The notes below the pieces were generated by a model that saw only the letters and a list, made by a program, of their open reading frames with translations, searched no databases and was not told the DNA's origin. From assembly GCA_030430575.1 (NCBI GenBank), contig JAUIKF010000072.1, forward strand, positions 1-36,520: 36,520 nt of DNA. The letters run 5' to 3'. The stretch comes from Bacteroidia bacterium. Its GTDB lineage: Bacteria > Bacteroidota > Bacteroidia > J057. Each line of letters opens with the position of its first letter. The stretch's first letter is position 1. Below are positions 15,316-22,740 of this stretch, in pieces. A program made the translations under genes and the position numbers.

Positions 15316-16458
15316 TCACCCCTCTCCCCCTGCTGCGGCAGGCTCATTCAATGACGCTGGCTTATAGTCTTTGTTGAGAACTGGAAACAGTCCCAAAGCG
15401 ATGACGCCTGCGAGGATATTGGTAAAGAAGATGGGGAAAAACAGCACATTGGAGAAGGAGAAGGCGTCTGCATTGTTGAGTCCATAAAAGGTCGTCAAGG
15501 CAAGCGTGACGAGGTATTGAAAAGCGCCGATGCCGCCGGGGGCAGGGATCACAATGCCTAAAGAGCCAAAAACAAATATCGTCAAGGCGACCATAGGCCC
15601 CATATCTGCGACGGGCGCAAAGGAGAAAAAGGCGATGTAATGCATGAAGTAGTACAAAAACCATATGGCGACTGTGTGGAAGATAAACCAGCCCGGACGC
15701 TCTAGTTTTCCAATGGTTTTGATACCTTCCAAGAAGCCCATCGCGATGTCCCACAGCTTTTTGACGATGGGAATTTGGAGGAGTTTTTTTCTAAAAATAA
15801 AGAAGCCAATAGCCCCCAATGCCATAAGACCTAGCAAGGTCAGGAAGATGGGGTTGCTGAGCATGCCGCCGTCCTCTTTTCCACCGAATACCTCGGTAGA
15901 GAGGTATCCCCAGACGACGTCAAATTGCAATAAGACCATCAATCCGATGGCGGTCGCCAGGCAGATTACATCCAACGATCGTGAGACGGCCACAGTCCCT
16001 ATGACCTTGGTGACGGGGAGGCGCTCGTAGCGGCTGAGGATGCCACAGCGTACGATCTCGCCCGAACGGGGAATGACAGAATTGGCCATATAGCCGATCA
16101 TGACGGCCATGAAGCTGTTTTGAAGGCGGACTTCTCGCCCCAGGGGCTTCATGAGCATATTCCACCGAATCGAACGGCTCACATTACTCAACATAAAACA
16201 GGCAATTGCCATAAAAATCCAGAAATAATTCAGCCCTGCAAAATCTGTCAGGAGTTTGTCTTTCAAACTGAAAGCGGCGAGCTGCTCCTCTGAACAATTG
16301 CAGTCTTCGAAGGCGATGCCTGAAGGTTCACAGTGTGCTTGGAAGCATTGAGTGGCTTGGTAGTCCTTGTTTTGGGTGTAATACGCGTAGTACAGAATAC
16401 CGAGGCCGATACTCAGGAAGAGCAGAAATTTGAGGAAGTTTATCAATAGCTGTTTCAA
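15316..16458 (-). CDS. Lysylphosphatidylglycerol synthase TM-region family membrane protein (AglD/MprF-type)
   Basis: A 380-residue polytopic membrane protein of the UPF0104 / LPG_synthase_TM family (PF03706), the flippase-like half of MprF, here without a synthetase domain. Typical segments are NVSRSIRWNMLMKPLG, MIGYMANSVIPRSGEIVRCG and the C-terminal GSLGIVIPAPGGIGAFQYLV. A periplasmic loop after the first helix contains four cysteines (ATQCFQAHC and EDCNCSEEQ), unusual enough to suggest disulfides. The start is a TTG at 16458: an in-frame stop lies five codons upstream, and the first internal ATG would remove the first helix. Its substrate, probably a lipid or lipid-linked molecule, is unknown. 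Confidence 0.85.
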   Translation of the reverse strand: MKQLLINFLKFLLFLSIGLGILYYAYYTQNKDYQATQCFQAHCEPSGIAFEDCNCSEEQLAAFSLKDKLLTDFAGLNYFWIFMAIACFMLSNVSRSIRWNMLMKPLGREVRLQNSFMAVMIGYMANSVIPRSGEIVRCGILSRYERLPVTKVIGTVAVSRSLDVICLATAIGLMVLLQFDVVWGYLSTEVFGGKEDGGMLSNPIFLTLLGLMALGAIGFFIFRKKLLQIPIVKKLWDIAMGFLEGIKTIGKLERPGWFIFHTVAIWFLYYFMHYIAFFSFAPVADMGPMVALTIFVFGSLGIVIPAPGGIGAFQYLVTLALTTFYGLNNADAFSFSNVLFFPIFFTNILAGVIALGLFPVLNKDYKPASLNEPAAAGGEG

Positions 16459-16495
16459 CGAGAAGATTTGTTAAGGGACTTATGGTGAAATTTTT

Positions 16496-16625
16496 GAACC
16501 ATATAAGGCATTTAAGGGCATATAAGGTCAAAAAGGCAGTTTTCTTCTATGTTCTTATATGCCTTATATGGTTTTTATTTACAGGACATTTCACCCAGTC
16601 TAAAGTATATATGCCTTATATGGTT
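16496..16625. repeat. ACCATATAAGGCATATAAGG-type repeat with three arms
   Basis: The left arm GAACCATATAAGGCATTTAAGG begins at 16496. Two right arms, each containing TATATGCCTTATATGGTT, end at 16573 and 16625. It is the same family as 4442-4516. The last arm supplies the final codons and TAA stop of the HAD gene. With one left and two right arms, alternative hairpins are possible. Confidence 0.65.
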
Positions 16626-17239
16626 TCTCTTTCTAATGGGATCAGTTTTTCATTTCTAAACGGTTTGAAATAGGCTTCATCGGCCCATGCGAGCATCTTG
16701 TGGTCACCAGAGGTATCTCCATAGGCATAAGTCTTTTCGATGGTTTTCCCTCCCAAAAGCGCTTCTATCCGCTTCACTTTTTCAGGTCCTCGGCAATTTT
16801 CTCCGACAATTTTTCCCTGAAATACTCCCGCTTCATAAGCCGATCGACTCGCCACCAATTCCATGCCATTCGCTGCTGCCCAATCTGCCGTCCAGATATC
16901 ATACGACGCAGTCACCAGCAAACAGCGATGGTCGTTTTCCTGATGCCATTGGAGACGCTCCAATGCTTGGGGACGGATCAGCGAAGAGAGCTTTTCTTCA
17001 AAGAATCGCTTTCCATAAGCTGCTAGCGCCTCTTGGGACATGCCTCCCAAGAAATGCTTCATCAATTGTTCCTTGGCAAGCTGCCGGTCTATCCATCCCA
17101 GCTTAAACCCGATCAACATAGGCATTAGCCAGAATACCCCCAATCCTACACGAAAGGGTCCTTTTACCATGAATAAAAAAGCCCAACTGCTATCCTTGCG
17201 TGTGATCGTCCCATCAAAGTCAAATGCGGCAACAGTCAT
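16616..17239 (-). CDS. HAD-superfamily subfamily IB phosphatase
   Basis: A 207-residue haloacid-dehalogenase-fold hydrolase (SerB/HAD-IB type). Motif I is DFDGT (7-11, with Asp7 as nucleophile), motif II is LLVTASYD, and the acidic motif IV lies in YGDTSGDHKML. An inserted helical cap contains the hydrophobic stretch FRVGLGVFWLMPMLIGF, as in HAD-IB proteins that act on membrane-linked phosphates. The substrate is unknown; phosphoserine phosphatase is possible but not supported by context. The C-terminal residues ETI and the stop are encoded by a dispersed palindromic repeat. Confidence 0.85.
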   Translation of the reverse strand: MTVAAFDFDGTITRKDSSWAFLFMVKGPFRVGLGVFWLMPMLIGFKLGWIDRQLAKEQLMKHFLGGMSQEALAAYGKRFFEEKLSSLIRPQALERLQWHQENDHRCLLVTASYDIWTADWAAANGMELVASRSAYEAGVFQGKIVGENCRGPEKVKRIEALLGGKTIEKTYAYGDTSGDHKMLAWADEAYFKPFRNEKLIPLERETI

Positions 17240-17243
17240 TGGA

Positions 17244-17336
17244 GATTATTTATGATTGATTGACTGATTATTAATTGGGGAGTCCTTCGAAATACATTGT
17301 AAATCAATAATTAATCAATGTATCAATCAATAATTT
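17244..17336. repeat. GATTGATTGACTGATTATT-type AT-rich inverted repeat
   Basis: GATTATTTATGATTGATTGA starts at 17244, and an imperfect complement ending in CAATCAATAATTT lies at 17302-17336, touching the stop of the PfkB gene. Related copies lie near 6464, 18326, 22711 and 29211. Confidence 0.5.
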
Positions 17337-18263
17337 TTAGGCCTCGACGCCAAGGTCAAAATGCGACAAAGCCACAAATTGTTGGATGCGGGCATCTACT
17401 TCTTCCTGAGGAAGGTTTATCAGCTTTTCTGGGCCAAATTTCTCCACGCAGAAACTCGCTAGCGCACTGCCAAAGATGATGGCACGCTTCATATTGTTAA
17501 AGGAAATGTCGTCTGTGAGGGCCAGGTAGCCGATGAATCCACCAGCAAAGGTATCTCCTGCACCTGTAGGATCGAACACCTCTTCGAGGGGAAGGCCGGG
17601 CGCCGAAAAGACCTCGTGTTGGTGGAAGAGCAAAGCACCGTGCTCGCCTTTCTTGATGACCAAGTACTTAGGGCCCATCGCCATGATCTTTTGTGCGGCT
17701 TTTTTGAGGCTATATTCGCCAGAGAGCTGGCGCGCTTCTTCGTCATTGATGACAAGTACATCGATCAGTTTGAGGGTATCGTGGAGGCTATCGAGGGCAA
17801 CGTCCATCCAGAAATTCATCGTGTCCATGACGACGAGCTTGGGACGATTCTTTAGTCGTTCTACGACGAGGCGCTGCACGTCGGGGGAGAGGTTGCCGAG
17901 CATCAGGTAACTACAGTCTTGGTAGCTATCCGGTACGATGGGATCAAAAGTGCCGAGCACATTTAGCTCCGTGACAAGGGTATCACGGCTGTTCATATCG
18001 TTGTGGTAACGCCCAGACCAGAAAAAGGATTTTTCATCTTTTTTCACCTGCACCCCTTCCATGTCAACACCATGATCTTCCAACATGGCGATGTCGCGCT
18101 GTTCGAAGTCATTGCCAACGACTGAAATAGCTTTTACAGGTTCTACAAAATAAGAGGAGGCAAGTGAAATGTAGGTAGCCGCGCCACCGAGGATTTTATC
18201 TGTTTTACCAAAAGGGGTCTCTATCGCATCAAATGCCATAGATCCTACTACTACTAAACTCAT
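17337..18263 (-). CDS. PfkB-family carbohydrate/nucleoside kinase
   Basis: A 308-residue ribokinase-fold kinase. The N-terminal glycine region GSMAFDAIETPFG and LGGAATYISLA binds the sugar or nucleoside. The C-terminal signature DPTGAGDTF (231-239) forms the anion hole with the catalytic Asp237. Length is typical of the family. The substrate cannot be inferred from motifs; adenosine/inosine-type or sugar kinases both remain possible. Dispersed AT-rich repeats lie on both sides, so it is probably transcribed alone. Confidence 0.88.
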   Translation of the reverse strand: MSLVVVGSMAFDAIETPFGKTDKILGGAATYISLASSYFVEPVKAISVVGNDFEQRDIAMLEDHGVDMEGVQVKKDEKSFFWSGRYHNDMNSRDTLVTELNVLGTFDPIVPDSYQDCSYLMLGNLSPDVQRLVVERLKNRPKLVVMDTMNFWMDVALDSLHDTLKLIDVLVINDEEARQLSGEYSLKKAAQKIMAMGPKYLVIKKGEHGALLFHQHEVFSAPGLPLEEVFDPTGAGDTFAGGFIGYLALTDDISFNNMKRAIIFGSALASFCVEKFGPEKLINLPQEEVDARIQQFVALSHFDLGVEA

Positions 18264-18325
18264 AGGGGAGGATTTGAATTAAATTTGAAATAGCATCTCC
18301 AAAATAATGCCACGCAAAGGTAGGG

Positions 18326-18432
18326 AAATTATAAATTAATTGATTGACTGATTATTGATTGAATGACAACAGAAAAGTGACTGACTACCCGTATCCTGAT
18401 CTGGGAGTCAATTAATAATTTATCAATCAATG
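18326..18432. repeat. AT-rich inverted repeat, GATTGACTGATTATTGATT type
   Basis: AAATTATAAATTAATTGATTG begins at 18326, and the opposite arm GTCAATTAATAATTTATCAA begins at 18407. It lies between apaG and the PfkB gene and ends a few bases from the apaG stop. Confidence 0.5.
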
Positions 18433-18437
18433 AAGCA

Positions 18438-18839
18438 TTAATTCAACACATACGGCACCACCATCACAAAATCGGGAATTTGCACTTTGATCATCCGAGA
18501 GTTGTCCTTCTGCTCCATATAATAATACCCTGCCATCTGCCCTACAGTAGTAGAAAAGTCACACCGACTGATATATCGATAAGTTTCGCCAGGCGCGATA
18601 AAGGGCTTTTCTCCTACAACTCCTTCGCCTTCTACCAGACGATGGCGTCCGTAGGCATCAGTGATGTGCCATTCACGGCTGATCAGTCGGACGATCTTCG
18701 AGGATTCATTGTGAATCTCGATTTGGTAGGCAAATACATGATACTGATGTCTAGGGGAGGACTCTTCCTTCATATAAGCGGTCCTTACACTTACCCGAAT
18801 ACCTTCGGTTGTGAGAGAGGGAAAGTCATGCATGAGCAT
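18438..18839 (-). CDS. apaG: ApaG
   Basis: A 133-residue protein made of one ApaG domain (PF04379), an immunoglobulin-like fold annotated in enterobacteria as linked to Co2+/Mg2+ efflux; its molecular function is unsettled. Family marks: YQIEIHNESSKIVRLISREWHITDAYG, the GEGVVGEKPFIAPGE turn, YISRCDFSTTVGQMAGYY and the conserved C-terminal IPDFVMVVPYVLN. The first ATG (18839) is used; a second at 18833 is possible. The CoA-binding gene lies 45 bases upstream on the same strand, so cotranscription is likely. Confidence 0.93.
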   Translation of the reverse strand: MLMHDFPSLTTEGIRVSVRTAYMKEESSPRHQYHVFAYQIEIHNESSKIVRLISREWHITDAYGRHRLVEGEGVVGEKPFIAPGETYRYISRCDFSTTVGQMAGYYYMEQKDNSRMIKVQIPDFVMVVPYVLN

Positions 18840-18884
18840 AAGGAATGAAAAACAAGAGGAAAATCAAAATAAAATGTGGACACA

Positions 18885-19268
18885 TTAGTATTGTCCCAGC
18901 CCTAACATGACCAAGGTGCAAGCTTCCACGGGTGTGATCCCCGCTTCTTTGAGGGTTTGCGCAAATTCGGGATTTTCGGTTCCAGGGTTAAAAATCACGC
19001 GTCTAGGTGATAGGCTGAGTATCCAATCGTAGAGAGGAGGTTGGCGCCTTGCACCGACATATAGGGTAATGGTATCCACTTCTTCTGCCTTAATCAAGGA
19101 TTGATCCGTCCAGATAGGGACGCCGCTTACTTCTCCTTCTCTGAGGCCATAGGCAAGGACTGGTTGGCCATTTTGTAGGAGGCGATTGATGGCGATATGG
19201 GCATAGCGACTGGGATTGGTGGAGGCGCCTATGACGAGTGTTTTTCTTGTTTCAGTCAACGTTTTCAT
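18885..19268 (-). CDS. CoA-binding domain protein (YccU-like)
   Basis: A 127-residue single-domain Rossmann-type CoA-binding protein (PF13380). Features are TLVIGASTNPSRYAHIAINRL near the N-terminus, the PVLAYGLREGEVSGVPIW segment, VDTITLYVGARRQ, and VIFNPGTENPEF followed by GITPVEACTLVMLG. Proteins of this type are related to the CoA-binding domain of succinyl-CoA ligase, but their role is unknown. It lies upstream of apaG on the same strand and is divergent from the AAA/nuclease gene. Confidence 0.88.
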   Translation of the reverse strand: MKTLTETRKTLVIGASTNPSRYAHIAINRLLQNGQPVLAYGLREGEVSGVPIWTDQSLIKAEEVDTITLYVGARRQPPLYDWILSLSPRRVIFNPGTENPEFAQTLKEAGITPVEACTLVMLGLGQY

Positions 19269-19380
19269 GATAATTAGCGCAATGAAAAAAGTAACCTTTT
19301 GTTTGTGTGGTAGTAACTCAGTATCCCTTATTTTGGTTTTGGAAAGGGGAATAATCCCTATTCTTCCCTATCTTTACCCT

Positions 19381-20982
19381 ATGAAACATCTCCCTGTAGG
19401 CAGGCAAAATTTTGAAGGAATCATTAAGGAAGACCTCCTTTATGTAGATAAAACCCGACAGGTATATGAGATAATTTCCAAAGGGAACTTATACTTCCTC
19501 TCCCGCCCTCGTCGTTTCGGCAAATCGTTGCTAGTTTCTATATTTAGGTACCTTTTTAGTGGGCGAAAAGACCTATTTGAGAATTTATATATCGGCAGAG
19601 AGACGAATTATGACTGGCAGGCTTATCCTGTGTTACAGTTCAATTTTGCTTCATTTGGCCACGAGGTAGAAAAATTGGAAGAAGTGTTGGAATTTAAGCT
19701 TCAGGAATATGCCGGTCAATTTGGGGTAGATATTTCCTCTCCTGTATTATCAACTCAATTTCGACTCTTGGTGGAAAAAATCGCCAAAAAAGGCCAACCT
19801 GTGGTGATTTTGATTGACGAATATGACAAGCCCATCATCGATTTTCTGACTGAGCCAGAAAAAGCTCAAAAGAACCAGAAGATCTTGAGGGATTTCTTTT
19901 CCCCACTAAAAGACCTGGATGCCAATGGGCAAATTCGCTTTTTGTTCATCACAGGCGTCTCGAAATTCAGCAAAGTGAGCCTGTTCTCAGATTTAAACAA
20001 CCTGACTGACCTGACGATTCATTCTCTCAGTCATGATTTGCTGGGGATTACGCATGAAGAGTTGGTAGAAAATTTTGAACTTCATATCAAATACGCAAAA
20101 AATAAATTTAATGTAACAGAGGAAAAGCTTCTTAAGGGAATCAAAACCTGGTATAACGGATACTCTTATAATGCAGAGACATTCTTGTACAATCCCTTTT
20201 CACTTTTACAGTTTTTCTTAAACAATCATTTCAAAAATTATTGGTTTGCGACAGGTACACCTACCTTTTTGGTAAATACTATCAGAGAAAAGAACATAAA
20301 TCCTCAGGAGCTTGAAGGGAAAAAGGTTGCAGAGACTTTTTTTGAAAAATTTTCGCTGGAGAATCTAGATATGACGGGCTTATTGTTCCAAACAGGCTAT
20401 TTGACGATCAAAAAAACACAAACCAGAGATTTTGAAACCGATTACTATTTGAATTACCCTAATCAGGAAGTGCGTAAATCGATGATGCACAATTTGGTTG
20501 AAGCTTTTACTTACAAACATCCTTCCACCGTCAGCCACGCACTGGTAAGTATCCGAGATGGCTTGGATGAGGGAAAAGTAGAAGTGTTCATAGATCAACT
20601 CAAAACCATCTTGGCAGACATCTCTTACCACTGGCACCCCAAAAGTGGTCATAAATCAGAAGCGGAATTATTCCTTATGTGGGAAGGGTATTTTCACTCG
20701 ATTATCTACCTACTGCTTTCTTACATGGAGGTAGATGTGAAGGCGGAATTGACCCAACACAAGGGACGACTGGATTTGTTGGCAGAAACAGCAGATTTCC
20801 TTTATGTAATGGAATTCAAATTGGACGGCTCTACTCAGCGAGCACTGGAGCAAATCAAAGAGAAAGCCTACCCCGATTCTTTTAAAAATTCCCCTAAAAC
20901 CGTTTACCTGGTTGGGATCAATTTTTCCAAAACAGAGCGAAATGTAGCATCGTGGGAGGCTGAAATTTGGGAAAGGGATTGA
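19381..20982 (+). CDS. AAA-ATPase-like / PD-(D/E)XK nuclease-fold protein
   Basis: A 533-residue member of the family with an N-terminal AAA-ATPase-like domain (PF09820) and a C-terminal PDDEXK_9 domain (PF08011). Motifs: the family's Walker A variant SRPRRFGKS (41-49), Walker B LIDEYDK (144-150), and the nuclease-type core GRLD...EFK with Asp465, Glu478 and Lys480. These proteins occur in many copies in Bacteroidota, and their biological role is not established; defence or mobile-element roles have been proposed. The ATG at 19381 starts at MKHLPVGRQNFEGI, the usual family start; the frame continues upstream to 19216 without family similarity. It ends one base from the stop of the convergent radical SAM gene. 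Confidence 0.88.
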   Translation: MKHLPVGRQNFEGIIKEDLLYVDKTRQVYEIISKGNLYFLSRPRRFGKSLLVSIFRYLFSGRKDLFENLYIGRETNYDWQAYPVLQFNFASFGHEVEKLEEVLEFKLQEYAGQFGVDISSPVLSTQFRLLVEKIAKKGQPVVILIDEYDKPIIDFLTEPEKAQKNQKILRDFFSPLKDLDANGQIRFLFITGVSKFSKVSLFSDLNNLTDLTIHSLSHDLLGITHEELVENFELHIKYAKNKFNVTEEKLLKGIKTWYNGYSYNAETFLYNPFSLLQFFLNNHFKNYWFATGTPTFLVNTIREKNINPQELEGKKVAETFFEKFSLENLDMTGLLFQTGYLTIKKTQTRDFETDYYLNYPNQEVRKSMMHNLVEAFTYKHPSTVSHALVSIRDGLDEGKVEVFIDQLKTILADISYHWHPKSGHKSEAELFLMWEGYFHSIIYLLLSYMEVDVKAELTQHKGRLDLLAETADFLYVMEFKLDGSTQRALEQIKEKAYPDSFKNSPKTVYLVGINFSKTERNVASWEAEIWERD

Positions 20983-20983
20983 C

Positions 20984-22495
20984 TCACACCCCAGGCATCA
21001 CCCAATCCACTGGATGATGGACTTTCTCCAGCGCGATCTCAGCCTCTAGTTGCTTGCGGAAGGCAAGATTTCGCTTACGGCTGATTTCTACCAGGGGTGC
21101 CCATACGCGCCGCGTTAAGCGGTGTTTGATCAGAAAATGCCACAAAAGGTTGGATCTTTTGTACAAAAGCGCAGCGGCTAGATAGGCAGGGACAGATGTG
21201 ACCTTCTCTGGGCGCCTGCGCCAGATAGAAGGAAGTGAAAACAACTTCTGATAGGTTTTTTGATAGCCTTCGAACAGTTCTTCGGGACTCATCTTGCTGG
21301 GCTGGAATACGACATGGGCGGTGTCATACTTGTTCCAGTCTTTGTGCAAAATCCGGCCCTCTGCCTCCATTTGACGGAATAATGGCGTCCCTGGATAAGG
21401 CGTGAGGATGTGAAAAGTGGAACAGGCCAACTTATTTTTCTCCACCCAATCGATGGTAAAATCGAATACATCTGGATGATCATGATCAAATCCAAAAACA
21501 AAACTGCCGTTGACATTGATCCCATAATCGTGAAAGATCTTCACCCGACGGGCATAGTCTTTTGCCTTGGGGCTTTTCTTGCGTGCGTCCTGTATGTTGC
21601 GGTCATTGAGTGACTCCAGACCGATGAATACGCCCGTGCAGCCTGATAAGGCCATATCGCGGATCAGCGTAGGGTCATCCGATACATCCAGCGTTACCGC
21701 TGCATTCCACATGATCTCCAAGGGTTTGAGAGCCGTACAAAGTCTCCTGAGATATTCCTGATCAGCTCCCAAGTTGTTATCCGTAAAAACGACAAAGCCA
21801 TTACCCTCAGCCTGGATTTCAGCAGCGATCTGTTCTGGGTGTCGGCAGGAATAAGGCATCTTCAGTCCACGAGTCGCCAGGTAACAAAAGCCACAACGGT
21901 TGTGGCAGCCGCGTGTAGCAATCATGCTACTGGTGGTCAAATAAGCCTCCCTATCCAGAATCTCCCGTCGGGGGGCAGGATCGAGGTGGTAACTTCTCCC
22001 AAATCTCGCTTCATAAAACGGCTTGTATTCCCCCCTTTCTATATCACCCAAAATCTCTGGCCAACAAGCGGCCCCTTCCCCTTTTACCATGATATCACAG
22101 TGCGGCCTCACTTCATCTGGACATGAATGGACATGCAAGCCGCCCATCACGATGATGGCACCTCTTGAGCGGTACCAATTGGCAAGTTGATAGGCACGCT
22201 CGGCAAACGTCAGGTGCACAGTGAGTGCTACTACCTGTGGAAATGGTTCAGAGGGAGGGCAGCCCTGGAGCAGGTTTTCGTCCCAATAGCGAATATCCCA
22301 GTGCGCAGGCGTAGCCCCTGCAAAGCTTGTCAGGGCTAGCGTAGGCGTCAATACATGCTTACCAAAGCTGGAAACGGGGTCTTTGGGATAAAAGGGATTG
22401 ATGAGCAAAGCATATTGCTCAGTGGGGGCCGGACAGCGCTTTTGAAGATCCAGCGCAGGGGCTATCCGCATGGGTTTGGGGTAATATTTTTTCAT
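20984..22495 (-). CDS. B12-binding-domain-type radical SAM protein
   Basis: A 503-residue iron-sulfur enzyme. The 4Fe-4S radical SAM site is GCHNRCGFCYL, the CxxxCxxC pattern at about 205. The N-terminal part (about 30-190) has the Rossmann-like layout of cobalamin-binding radical SAM proteins, including IIVMGGLHVHSCPDEV, but the DxHxxG cobalamin motif is not visible. The region after the cluster is the radical SAM barrel (GVFIGLESLNDRNI, NGSFVFGFDHDHPDVF, LTPYPGTPLF), then a basic C-terminal tail. The substrate is unknown. The ATG at 22495 is preferred over a TTG at 22516, which would lie in a perfect palindrome that is a likely operator. Confidence 0.85.
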   Translation of the reverse strand: MKKYYPKPMRIAPALDLQKRCPAPTEQYALLINPFYPKDPVSSFGKHVLTPTLALTSFAGATPAHWDIRYWDENLLQGCPPSEPFPQVVALTVHLTFAERAYQLANWYRSRGAIIVMGGLHVHSCPDEVRPHCDIMVKGEGAACWPEILGDIERGEYKPFYEARFGRSYHLDPAPRREILDREAYLTTSSMIATRGCHNRCGFCYLATRGLKMPYSCRHPEQIAAEIQAEGNGFVVFTDNNLGADQEYLRRLCTALKPLEIMWNAAVTLDVSDDPTLIRDMALSGCTGVFIGLESLNDRNIQDARKKSPKAKDYARRVKIFHDYGINVNGSFVFGFDHDHPDVFDFTIDWVEKNKLACSTFHILTPYPGTPLFRQMEAEGRILHKDWNKYDTAHVVFQPSKMSPEELFEGYQKTYQKLFSLPSIWRRRPEKVTSVPAYLAAALLYKRSNLLWHFLIKHRLTRRVWAPLVEISRKRNLAFRKQLEAEIALEKVHHPVDWVMPGV

Positions 22496-22500
22496 AAAAA

Positions 22501-22521
22501 GTACTTTGTGATACAAAGTAC
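22501..22521. promoter_or_regulatory. Perfect palindrome upstream of the radical SAM gene (candidate operator)
   Basis: Arms GTACTTTGT (22501-22509) and ACAAAGTAC (22513-22521) are exact complements around a 3-base centre. It ends five bases before the radical SAM start codon. A symmetric 21-base site at this position is what a dimeric repressor would bind; the regulator is not in the window. Confidence 0.55.
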
Positions 22522-22642
22522 ATGACGCAAAAAAAAATATTTTGTTCGGGTATCTTGTTTTTTCGTAGCGAGAGGGGAAAAATTTAGCGGAATAGGGTCA
22601 ATTGTTTTTCTCTCATTCCTTAACGCGTACCGTCTCTTTCCA

Positions 22643-22684
22643 ACAGAAAGGCCACCCCCAATTTTATGAGGATGGCCTTTCTGT
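22643..22684. terminator. Strong GC-rich hairpin, probable terminator downstream of clpC
   Basis: ACAGAAAGGCCACCC (from 22643) pairs with GGATGGCCTTTCTGT (to 22684) with one mismatch, giving a stem of about 14 pairs. It lies beyond the clpC stop on the minus strand and upstream of the radical SAM gene. No long T-run follows on either strand, so efficiency is uncertain. Confidence 0.6.
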
Positions 22685-22710
22685 ATAGTTATTTAAAGGC
22701 TGACTAAGGA

Positions 22711-22736
22711 ATGATTAATCAATCAATTAATAATTT
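22711..22736. repeat. AT-rich GATTAATCAATCAATTAATAAT repeat arm
   Basis: One arm of the AATTATTAATTGATTGATT-type repeat, lying four bases from the clpC stop codon. No second arm is obvious nearby. Confidence 0.4.
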
Positions 22737-22740
22737 CTTC

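Noticed and set aside
22643-22684. Riboswitch or small RNA
   Set aside because: The hairpin is a simple strong stem with no conserved aptamer-like core; a terminator is the simpler reading.
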